Shown here: positions 8,069 to 15,476 of the stretch, one piece after another
Numbering within the stretch: position 1 is the stretch's first letter
How the letters are laid out: each line of letters begins with the position of its first letter
Assembly (NCBI RefSeq): GCF_900323885.1
Contig: NZ_OOHJ01000022.1
Coordinates: 372,001 to 436,000 of the forward strand
Direction: 5' to 3'
Length of the DNA: 64,000 nt
Origin: [Actinomadura] parvosata subsp. kistnae
GTDB lineage: Bacteria > Actinomycetota > Actinomycetes > Streptosporangiales > Streptosporangiaceae
Position numbers and translations under genes: made by a program
Notes under the pieces: model-generated
Seen by the model: the letters and a program-made list of their open reading frames with translations, nothing else
What the model was told of the DNA's origin: nothing
Databases searched by the model: none

Positions 8069-10117
8069 ATGGCAAAGCAGCCCCACCCAGAAACCCCGCC
8101 GCTCGAACGAAATCCGCGCCGTGGCGGAGCCTCCGCGTTCGTCGGCCGGACCAGGGAGTCCGAGGTCTTCGACGCGGCGTTGAGGGGTGGCGGGGCCGGG
8201 GTGTTGTTCGTGCACGGCCCCGGCGGCATCGGCAAGTCGGCGCTGCTGCGGCGCTTCGCCGAACAGGCCGTCGCGGCCGGGCGGACCGTGATCCCGCTCG
8301 ACGGCCGCACCATGAACCCCACCCCGAGAGCGTTCGAGGCCGCGGCCGCGGCGGCGTCGCACGACGCGCGGGCCGTGCTGCTGGTGGACACCTTCGAGCT
8401 CGTCCAGGGCCTGGAGGGGTGGCTGCGCGAGCGGTTCCTGCCGGGCCTGCCGACGGGGGCGCTGGTCGTCCTGGCCGGGCGGATGCCGCCGGACCTGTGC
8501 TGGCGTGCCGATCCGGGCTGGGCCGGCACCCTGGAGGTACTGCGGCTCGGTGAGCTCAGCCGGGAGGAGGCCCGCGAGCTGCTGGAGGCCGGCGGGGTGC
8601 GCGCGGGCCTGCGGGAGCCGCTGCTGTCCTTCGCGGGCGGCAACCCGCTGGCACTGCGGCTGGGCGCCGCCGTGGCCGCCGCGGACGAGCGGGCCGGCCG
8701 CCGGTGGACACCCAGCCACGACCTGATCGTCACCCTGCTGGACCAGCTGGTCGGCGCCCCGCCCACGCCCGCCCACCGACGCGCTCTGGACGTGTGCGCC
8801 CACGCCCACATGACCACCGAGGAGCTGCTGCGCGCGGCGCTGCCCGGCGACGACGCGACCGCGCTGTTCGCCTGGCTGCGGCGGCTGCCGTTCGTCGAGC
8901 GCAGCACGCTCGGCCTGTATCCCCACGACGTGGTACGCGAACTGCTGGAGACCGACCTGCGCCGGCGCGCTCCCGACGGCTACGCCGAGATGCGCCGGCG
9001 CATCCACGACCACCTCATACGCAGGATCCGCACCGCGCCGGATTCCGACGTCCTGGCCGCCACGGCGTCGCTGACCTTCCCGCACCGCCACAATCCGCTG
9101 ACGGCCACCGTCTTCACCAGCTGGCGCAGTCATGGCGAGGTTCAGGAAGACGTCTTCACCGACGGCGACCTGGAGGAACTGCTCCGGGTGGCCGCCAGCG
9201 AGAGCCGAGAGTCGGCGGACACCGCGCTGTTCTGGGTGCGCCGGCAGCCCGCGGCGTTCCGCGCCTACCGTCTGACCAAGACCGGTGAGGCGGTGGCCTT
9301 CCGTGCCTGGTTACGGCTGCACGTCCCCGACGAGGACGAGATCGGCGCCGATCCGATCGTCGCCGCCGCCTGGGCGCACGCCCGCGCCACCGATCCGCTG
9401 CGCCCCGGCGAGCACATCGCCCTGTCCAGGCCGTGGTTGTTGCCGTCCTACCGGGGCCGCTCTCCGGTGATGGATCTCATCCAGTGGCGCGTCATCGGCG
9501 ACTGGACCCGTTCATCGGGCCTGGCCTGGTCCTACAGCGTACGGCACGACCCGGACGCCGGCGGCGAGTTCCTGCGCCAGTACGACATCACGGAGGTGCC
9601 GCAGCGACCCCGGGTGGGCGACAACGAGTACGGCCTGTTCGCCCAGGACTGGCGGAGGATACCGGCTCAGGTGTGGCTGGAGCGGCTGATCGATCTGCCT
9701 CCGCTCGCACCGCGTGACACGGCCGGCCCCTCCTCCGCGCCGCTGACGGTCCTGAGCATGGAGGAGTTCCACGGCGCCGTCCGCAAGGCGCTGCGCAGTC
9801 TGTCGCGTCCTGCCGGCCTGGCCGCGAACCCGCTGACCCGTACCCGGCTGGTCAGCGAGCACCCCGGCGACGACCCCGCCGCCGCGCTGCGCGACCTGCT
9901 GGTCCAGGCCATCGCGGACCTGCGCGATGATCCGCGCGCCCGCAAGCCGTACCGGGCCGTCGAGGTGACCTTCCTGCGCGGCGCCCCCAGCCAGTCGATC
10001 GCCGCCGAACTGCTCGGCCTGCCCTTCACCACCTACCGGCGCCACCTGACCACCGGCGTCCGGCGCATATGCGAGAGCCTGTGGCGGCGTGAGCTCTTCG
10101 GGGACGACCAGACCTGA
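8069..10117 (+). CDS. STAND-type ATPase with C-terminal helix-turn-helix, paralogue C
   Basis: 682 residues, closely similar along its whole length to the copy at 700. It has AFVGRTRE, Walker A GPGGIGKS at 50-57, Walker B-like AVLLVDTFE, FAGGNPLAL (Asn in place of His), the central GEHIALSRPWLLPSYRG block, and C-terminal AAELLGLPFTTYRRHL. TAGAGT is exactly 7 nt before the ATG at 8069; an upstream in-frame GTG at 8042 is less likely. The upstream 100 bases are unusually AT-rich for this genome. Its end lies 10 bp from the convergent thioesterase gene. Function unknown beyond ATP-switch regulator. Confidence 0.7.
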   Translation: MAKQPHPETPPLERNPRRGGASAFVGRTRESEVFDAALRGGGAGVLFVHGPGGIGKSALLRRFAEQAVAAGRTVIPLDGRTMNPTPRAFEAAAAAASHDARAVLLVDTFELVQGLEGWLRERFLPGLPTGALVVLAGRMPPDLCWRADPGWAGTLEVLRLGELSREEARELLEAGGVRAGLREPLLSFAGGNPLALRLGAAVAAADERAGRRWTPSHDLIVTLLDQLVGAPPTPAHRRALDVCAHAHMTTEELLRAALPGDDATALFAWLRRLPFVERSTLGLYPHDVVRELLETDLRRRAPDGYAEMRRRIHDHLIRRIRTAPDSDVLAATASLTFPHRHNPLTATVFTSWRSHGEVQEDVFTDGDLEELLRVAASESRESADTALFWVRRQPAAFRAYRLTKTGEAVAFRAWLRLHVPDEDEIGADPIVAAAWAHARATDPLRPGEHIALSRPWLLPSYRGRSPVMDLIQWRVIGDWTRSSGLAWSYSVRHDPDAGGEFLRQYDITEVPQRPRVGDNEYGLFAQDWRRIPAQVWLERLIDLPPLAPRDTAGPSSAPLTVLSMEEFHGAVRKALRSLSRPAGLAANPLTRTRLVSEHPGDDPAAALRDLLVQAIADLRDDPRARKPYRAVEVTFLRGAPSQSIAAELLGLPFTTYRRHLTTGVRRICESLWRRELFGDDQT

Positions 10118-10127
10118 GACCCGTGGG

Positions 10128-10571
10128 TCAGTGCGGCGGCGGCGCCTCGTGCAGCGTCATGAGCACCTCGCGCGCCGCCTCGCTCAGCGGCGCCGAGGTG
10201 AGGGTGCCGGGATCGATGTTGACGTCGACGCGGCGGCCCTCGGCGTGCAAGACCGACAAGTCGGACGAGAGCAGCTTGAAGCCGTAGACGACGCTGCTGC
10301 GCCCGACGCTCTCCACCCAGAAGCACACGGCCAGTTCGCAGATGCCGCTGATCGGCGCCCGATAGGTGATGGCAAGATCGCGGACGACGCCCATGGCCCC
10401 CTTGAACGCCGATCTGGACGGGTCGATGTCCGCGCCGTGCTCGCTCCAGAAGGTGAGGATCGCCCGATCGAGCAGCACGGCGTAGCGGGAGTGGTGCAAC
10501 ATTCCCCAAGGGTCGAGCTCGTCGAAATGCACCCGCACCGGGACTGTCCGGCCGGGCGTGGAAATCGTCAC
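10128..10571 (-). CDS. acyl-CoA thioesterase, 4HBT hotdog family
   Basis: 147 residues. VRVHFDELDPWGMLHHSRYAVLLDRA carries the 4-hydroxybenzoyl-CoA thioesterase signature: Asp-x-x-Gly-x-x-H-x-x-x-Y with a D..G.LHHSRY catalytic loop, followed by a hotdog beta-sheet. The open frame extends to 10796, but GTG at 10571 has an AAGGA site 8 nt upstream and gives the normal family length. Predicted to hydrolyse short or aromatic acyl-CoA thioesters in the cytoplasm. Convergent with STAND paralogue C; no obvious pathway partner. Confidence 0.75.
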   Translation of the reverse strand: MTISTPGRTVPVRVHFDELDPWGMLHHSRYAVLLDRAILTFWSEHGADIDPSRSAFKGAMGVVRDLAITYRAPISGICELAVCFWVESVGRSSVVYGFKLLSSDLSVLHAEGRRVDVNIDPGTLTSAPLSEAAREVLMTLHEAPPPH

Positions 10572-10921
10572 AGGTGTGTCCTTCGGATGGGGCGGTTGGT
10601 GGGCCTCAGTGTGCGGCGGGAGTCTGTCCACTTCCCAGATCACTTTGTGACTGTCTCGGCCACACCCCGGAACGTCGTCGGGACCGGTCGGCGAACGTAT
10701 CCCGTCGTCGACAAAGATCGGCGCACAGACCGGCGCGCCATGGCCGAGGCGGTCCTCGGTCGCCTCGAAGCCCGCTGAGAACGGTCGGTCATGCACGCGC
10801 CGGATCCGGGTGCACGCCGGCCCGCCTGCCGGTTGAGGCGTCCTCCGTGGCAGGCGGGTGGCGGGGAGGAGCCGTCACGCGGCGTCCTTTCGGACGTTGA
10901 CGCCAGGTGAGGGCACCGGTC
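10572..10921. other. intergenic region with a terminator-like hairpin
   Basis: 350 bases between the thioesterase start and the stop of the exported propeller gene, both on the minus strand. No gene is supported; open frames crossing it lack starts and known motifs. It contains the 10-bp hairpin described separately and, nearer 10571, the promoter of the thioesterase, for which no clear -10/-35 pair was found. Confidence 0.4.
10821..10858. terminator. probable terminator hairpin downstream of the propeller gene
   Basis: CCCGCCTGCC at 10821-10830 and GGCAGGCGGG at 10849-10858 form a perfect 10-bp stem with an 18-nt loop, about 65 nt beyond the stop of the minus-strand gene ending at 10922. 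There is no T-run, as is common in actinobacterial terminators. Confidence 0.5.
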
Positions 10922-11911
10922 TCAGACCGCTCGGGCGATGCGAATGCGGGCACTGAGCCGAGGCCCGGCTTCGTAGAACATGTACTCGACCCCGTCCTGG
11001 CTGCCGAATGACGGAGCGGCGACGCGGCCGCCGTCAGAGGCGATCGGCGAGTGGAACACGCCCAGGTGCACTTCCTTGTCGAAGGCGGGGCCGACCTCGG
11101 TGATCCGCATCTTGCCGTCGTTGCCGTGGTAGGCGACGTAGACGGTGCCGTTGCGCTTGACGAGCGTGGGACCGGCGATGCCGGCCACCCCGTCGGGCTC
11201 CGGATTCACCAGGGGGGTGGAGCTGAACCGCCAGCCGTCCCAGCCGTTGGGCGACCAGCCGTAGAAGATCCGCCGGCCGTTCCGTACGCCCATGAAGACC
11301 ATGACGTACGTGTTGCCGCGCCCGGGAAGAGCGTGCTCGAAGACCCGCGCGTAAGACGTCTCCGACGTGCCCGGCACCAGGCGGGTGCTCAGAATCGGGG
11401 TCTCGTCGGTGAAGGTGAGGCCGTCCCTGGACCGGGCGACCCGCGTCACGGTGTTCTCCCCGTGGAAGTAGCAGAAGAACTGCCGCGTGGCGCCGTCCCA
11501 GATGACGTGCGGTGAGGAGACATGGCTGACGGTGGTGCCGGGCAGCCGGTTGTCGATGATCGGGTTCTGCTCGTAGTCGGTGAAGGGCCCGTCGAGCGAG
11601 TCGCCGAAGGCCACACAGATGCCGCCCGGTTTCTCGTGCGGCGCGTAGTACAGGTAATAGCGAGAGCGCGCTCCACTGATTTTGTCGTAGACCCCCCGAA
11701 TGCAGGGGAAAATGAACTCCCCCGTGGGGTTGTAATGCAGCGGCATGGTCAGGGCGTCGCGAACATAGCGGTACGTCGGCATCCCCGCCGGACCGGCCGA
11801 GGCCGCCTCCGCGGGGTCGAGTCCGATGCCGGTGGCGACCACCCCCGCCGCCATACCGCGCAGCACCGCTCGTCGCCCGACCGACCGTCGATTCCGGTCG
11901 GCAGGTTCCAC
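10922..11911 (-). CDS. Tat-exported five-bladed beta-propeller protein, GH43/GH32-like
   Basis: 329 residues. The N-terminus RRSVGRRAVLRGMAAGVVATGIGL has a twin-arginine signal followed by a hydrophobic stretch and an AEA-type cleavage site, so it is secreted folded. The mature part shows repeated propeller features: FPCIRGVYD, YLYYAPHEKPGGICVAF.DSLDGPF, HVSSPHVIWDG, RSRDGLTF, GPTLVKRNGTVYVAYHG, AAPSFG..DGVEYMFYEAG. Such repeats are typical of glycosidase clans F and J or of uncharacterised arabinanase-like proteins. Catalytic acids cannot be assigned confidently. Likely acts on extracellular polysaccharide. Confidence 0.65.
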   Translation of the reverse strand: MEPADRNRRSVGRRAVLRGMAAGVVATGIGLDPAEAASAGPAGMPTYRYVRDALTMPLHYNPTGEFIFPCIRGVYDKISGARSRYYLYYAPHEKPGGICVAFGDSLDGPFTDYEQNPIIDNRLPGTTVSHVSSPHVIWDGATRQFFCYFHGENTVTRVARSRDGLTFTDETPILSTRLVPGTSETSYARVFEHALPGRGNTYVMVFMGVRNGRRIFYGWSPNGWDGWRFSSTPLVNPEPDGVAGIAGPTLVKRNGTVYVAYHGNDGKMRITEVGPAFDKEVHLGVFHSPIASDGGRVAAPSFGSQDGVEYMFYEAGPRLSARIRIARAV

Positions 11912-12018
11912 GTCATTCCCCTTCGTCGAGAGGCTGATTGCACGTCGCCGACTCTAGGAATGGGGACTGACCACATACCAGCCCAGATGATGACCATCAC
12001 TGTTCGTCCTCGATTCTT

Positions 12019-12125
12019 CAGAGGTCGGCGGCCAGCATTCCTCCTTGGTTGACGGTCCCGTTCTTGCTGGGCAGATTGCGCAGGCCCCTCGCCTTACCGG
12101 CGCGGACCCGGTCCTCCACGACGGC
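12019..12125 (-). pseudogene. IS1380-like transposase C-terminal remnant
   Basis: Read on the minus strand this gives VEDRVRAGKARGLRNLPSKN..., close to the RVEDRIR.GKDTGL..FP motif near the C-terminus of IS1380-family transposases. The frame stops after AADL and no other part of the transposase is present. It opens a patch of gene debris that continues to about 12950. Confidence 0.4.
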
Positions 12126-12176
12126 GTGCGCGCGGGCCGGCACGAACCCGCCGCGCCTGGGGCCGGCGAGCTGTGG

Positions 12177-12331
12177 CTAGCCGCCGCGGGCCTGCCGGTC
12201 GATCATGGACACCAGGGTGGAGACGAGCTCCTCGGCCGTGACCTGCCACTTGTCCGCGGACAGGTGCCCGTTGACCTCCATGTCCGTGATCCCGTGCACG
12301 CTGGTCAGCAGCAGCGCCGCGAACGGGCGGG
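12177..12331 (-). pseudogene. TetR-type regulator, C-terminal remnant
   Basis: The minus strand reads RPFAALLLTSVHGITDMEVNGHLSADKWQVTAEELVSTLVSMIDRQ split as a helical TetR C-terminal domain ending at a stop at 12177. The DNA-binding domain is missing. It abuts the broken SDR gene head to head, suggesting a deletion that removed the 5' halves of a divergent regulator/SDR pair. Confidence 0.5.
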
Positions 12332-12772
12332 CGTGCTGAAGGTCGCCATGGCCACCTTCGGCCCGTACGCGGGCACGAAGTTCGCCCTGGAGGCGGTCAG
12401 CGACGCGCTACGCCGTGAACTGGGGCCGCTGGGTGTGCGGGTGGTGGTCGTCGAGCCCGGAGGCATCCGCACTGAAATGGGGGAACGAGGCATCGCCACC
12501 ACGCGCCGGCTGGCCGAAGCCATGTCAGCGCAACAGCGGGATCGCTACGGGCCGCTGGTCCAGGCGGTCATGGCACTGACCGCCGCGGGCACCGCGGGCG
12601 GCAGGTCCGCGGAGGACGCCGCCCGGGTGATCGCCAAGGCCGTGACCGCCGCGAAGCCCCGCACGCGCTACACCATCGGTCCCGACGCGGCTCTGCTCAC
12701 CCAGCTGGCGCGGATCCTGCCGGACCGGATGCTGGATCGCGTCATCGCGGCCGGCCTGCGTCCGTACCGCTG
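12332..12772 (+). pseudogene. short-chain dehydrogenase, C-terminal half
   Basis: The frame contains YAGTKFALEAVSDALRRELG and VVVVEPGGIRTEM, i.e. the SDR catalytic Tyr-x-x-x-Lys and the following PG motif, and ends in a normal SDR C-terminus (ARILPDRMLDRVIAAGLRPYR). The whole cofactor-binding half (TGxxxGxG, NNAG) is absent, and the frame runs on past the natural end to 12941. It could in principle be translated from ATG at 12348, but without the Rossmann glycines it cannot be an active oxidoreductase. Confidence 0.6.
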
Positions 12773-12997
12773 CGAAAACCGCTGCCGCGTGAAACGCCAG
12801 AGGGCTCGGCAGTGGCGACACCTCGTCCGCGCTGGTGGGCTCGCGGTGCGCAGCCAGGCGAGACGTTCGCCGGGGGCTGGGCTGCCGTGGCGGCGTAGAC
12901 CTCACCACCCCGGGACTCAAGGGATGCGGCCGGACGTGTAACGCCGCGGATACCGGCGGGGCATGCGGACGTAAACGGTGCGGCGAAGCATGGTGGT

Positions 12998-15472
12998 GTG
13001 GGCACAGCGACGACTCCGACCCATTGCCCCTACTGTTCCTTGCAGTGCGGCATCTCGTTGCGGGTGGCAGAGGGCACGACGGTGCTGGAGCCCATCGACT
13101 TCCCCACCAACCGCGGCGGCCTGTGCGTGAAGGGCTGGACGGCGGCCAAGCTGCTCGACCACCCCGAGCGGCTGCGCACGCCGCTGGTGCGCGCGGTGCC
13201 CGGTGACCGGCGCAGCCCGCTGCGCCCCGCCGGGTGGGACGAGGCCCTCGACCGCGTCGTGTCCGCCGTCCGCGAGGCTCAGTCCCGCCACGGCCCCGAC
13301 AGCGTGGGCTGCTTCGGCGGAGGTGGGCTGACCAACGAGAAGGCGTACCTGCTGGGCAAGTTCGCCCGGGTGGCGCTGCGCTCCTCGGCCATCGACTACA
13401 ACGGCCGGTTCTGCATGTCGTCGGCCGCTACCGCGGCCAACCGGGCGTTCGGAGTGGACCGCGGGCTGCCCTTCCCGCTGGCCGACATCGAGCGCGCCGA
13501 GGCGATCCTGCTGGTCGGCAGCAACCTCGCGGACACCATGCCACCGGCCGTGCAGTACCTCGAACGGGGACGCTCGAGCGGTGCGCGGCACATCGTGGCC
13601 GACCCACGGGCCTCGGCGACCGCCCGCGCGGCCACGCTGCACCTGCAGCTCACCCCGGGCACCGACCTGGCGCTGGCCAACGGCCTGCTGCACCTGGCCA
13701 TCCGGACCGGCGCGGCCGACGACGCCTACATCGCCGAACGGACCACCGGGTTCGAGGCGGTGCGCAGCGCGGTGGCGTCCTACTGGCCGGACCGGGTGGA
13801 GCGAATCACCGGAGTGCCGGTCGCGGCGCTGCGGCGAACCGTGGCCGTCCTGAGCGAGGCGCGCTCGGCGATGGTGCTCACCGCACGGGGCGCCGAGCAG
13901 CACAGCAACGGCACCGACACGGTGCAGGGCTTCGTCAACCTGGCCCTTGCCCTCGGGCTGCCCGGCCGGCCGTACTCCGGATACGGCACGATCACCGGGC
14001 AGGGCAACGGGCAGGGCGGCCGCGAGCACGGCCAGAAGTCCGACCAGCTGCCCGGATACCGGCGGCTGGACGACCAGGCCGCGCGCGCTCACGTCGCCGG
14101 GGTCTGGGGCGTCGCCCCGCGGACGCTGCCACCGCCGGGCCTGTCGGCGTACGAGATGGTGGACCGCCTGGGCACCGAGGCGGGCGTACGTGCCCTGCTG
14201 GTCCTGGCCTCCAACATCGTGGTGTCGGCGCCCGACCGCGACCGCGTGCTGGCACGGCTGCGCGCCCTCGACTTCCTCGTCGTGTGCGACTTCTTCCTGT
14301 CGGAGACCGCCGTGGAGGCCGACGTGGTGCTCCCGACGGCTCAGTGGGCCGAGGAGGAGGGCACGATGACCAACCTTGAGGGCCGCGTGCTGCACCGGCG
14401 GCGGGCGCTGCCGCCGCCCCGCGGGGTCCGCACCGATCTGCAGATCCTCACCGCGCTCGCCGAGCGGCTGGGTTACGGCGCCCACTTCAGCTCCGACCCG
14501 CGGACCGTCTTCGACGAGCTGCGGCGGGCCGCCTCGGGCGGGATCGCCGACTACTCGGGGATCACCTACGAACGCATCGACGAGGAGCAGGGGGTGTTCT
14601 GGCCGTGCCCGGCCGAGAGCCATCCCGGCACGCCCCGCCTGTTCGCCGACCGCTTCCCCACCCCCGACGGGCGGGCCGCGTTCGTGCGGGCCGAGTACCG
14701 GGAGCCGGCCGAGCAACCCGACGACGACTATCCGTACGTACTGACCACGGGACGGCTCATGCGGCAGTACCAGAGCGGCAGCCAGACGCGTCGCATCGCC
14801 GCCCTGGACGAGGTGCCCGCGGCGGAGATCCACCCCGACCTGGCCCGGCGCCACGGCATCGCCGAGGGAGATCCGGTCGAGCTGCGCACGCGCCGCGGAG
14901 CCGCGCTCTTCCAGGCCAGGCTCACCGACTCCATCCGTCCCGACACGGTGTTCGCACCGTTTCACTGGGGCGGTACGGCCAGCGCCAACGTGCTGACCGA
15001 CCCTTCCCTGGACCCTCACTCGCGCATGCCGGCGTTCAAGGTCTGCGCCGTGTCAGTCGCCCGAGGCGGCCCGGCGGCCGGCCCTGCCGGCATGCGATCG
15101 GCAACCGATCGGAAGGAAGTGGCCATGCATTCCACGCCTCGCTTCTTGCAAGGGGTCTTCTCCTTCAACGGCAAAGGGCTCGACCAGCCGTACCTGCTGG
15201 ACTCCGAGCTCCGCTACGTCGTGCCCGCCGGGCTGACCGCCCAGCCGCTGTACCTGCGGGCCGGCAACGCCGCAGGCGAGCTGGTCTGCGTGGTGCTGAT
15301 GCGCGACGGACGGCCGATGCGCTACTTCCCCGTCGGCGCCAAGGCCGACACGCACGTGTCGCTGCGGGTGGTGGAGGACCTGGACTCCGGCACCGCGCTC
15401 GAGTTGCACCTGGCCGCGCCGGACGGCCTGAGCGGCACGGTCGTGCTCGACTTCGGCCTGATCGAGGTGTGA
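12998..15472 (+). CDS. nasC: assimilatory nitrate reductase catalytic subunit, fused in frame to a small C-terminal domain
   Basis: 824 codons. Cys10, Cys13, Cys17 and Cys43 (CPYCSLQC...GLCVKGW) form the [4Fe-4S] site of molybdopterin-guanine-dinucleotide oxidoreductases. Molybdopterin-binding blocks follow (GGGGLTNEKAYLLGKFAR, GSNLADTMPP, GQGNGQGGREHGQKSDQLPGYR) and the C-terminal barrel ends near residue 690 (MPAFKVCAV). It reduces nitrate to nitrite in the cytoplasm. Instead of stopping, the frame continues into MHSTPRFLQGVFSFNGKG..., a compact beta-rich domain of about 115 residues that has its own ribosome-binding site. The start is GTG at 12998 with a weak upstream site. nirB follows 4 bp after the stop. 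Confidence 0.85.
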   Translation: MGTATTPTHCPYCSLQCGISLRVAEGTTVLEPIDFPTNRGGLCVKGWTAAKLLDHPERLRTPLVRAVPGDRRSPLRPAGWDEALDRVVSAVREAQSRHGPDSVGCFGGGGLTNEKAYLLGKFARVALRSSAIDYNGRFCMSSAATAANRAFGVDRGLPFPLADIERAEAILLVGSNLADTMPPAVQYLERGRSSGARHIVADPRASATARAATLHLQLTPGTDLALANGLLHLAIRTGAADDAYIAERTTGFEAVRSAVASYWPDRVERITGVPVAALRRTVAVLSEARSAMVLTARGAEQHSNGTDTVQGFVNLALALGLPGRPYSGYGTITGQGNGQGGREHGQKSDQLPGYRRLDDQAARAHVAGVWGVAPRTLPPPGLSAYEMVDRLGTEAGVRALLVLASNIVVSAPDRDRVLARLRALDFLVVCDFFLSETAVEADVVLPTAQWAEEEGTMTNLEGRVLHRRRALPPPRGVRTDLQILTALAERLGYGAHFSSDPRTVFDELRRAASGGIADYSGITYERIDEEQGVFWPCPAESHPGTPRLFADRFPTPDGRAAFVRAEYREPAEQPDDDYPYVLTTGRLMRQYQSGSQTRRIAALDEVPAAEIHPDLARRHGIAEGDPVELRTRRGAALFQARLTDSIRPDTVFAPFHWGGTASANVLTDPSLDPHSRMPAFKVCAVSVARGGPAAGPAGMRSATDRKEVAMHSTPRFLQGVFSFNGKGLDQPYLLDSELRYVVPAGLTAQPLYLRAGNAAGELVCVVLMRDGRPMRYFPVGAKADTHVSLRVVEDLDSGTALELHLAAPDGLSGTVVLDFGLIEV
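15095..15127 (+). promoter_or_regulatory. internal hairpin and ribosome-binding site inside the nitrate reductase frame
   Basis: CGATCGG at 15095-15101 and CCGATCG at 15105-15111 form a perfect 7-bp stem with a CAA loop, followed at once by GGAAGGAAG and, 5 nt later, ATG at 15125. The layout is that of an intercistronic junction, yet the reading frame passes through it without a stop. The small domain can therefore be made both as a fusion and as a separate 115-residue protein. Confidence 0.5.
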
Positions 15473-15476
15473 AGCC

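Noticed and set aside
10574..10900. 108-codon plus-strand frame between the thioesterase and propeller genes
   Set aside because: No ribosome site, no recognisable product, and it crosses a hairpin that fits a terminator.
12917..15019. 700-codon open frame on the minus strand opposite the nitrate reductase
   Set aside because: Antisense frame created by GC-rich third positions; the translation is low-complexity (Arg/Gly/Val/His-rich) with no motif, while the plus strand encodes a clear enzyme.
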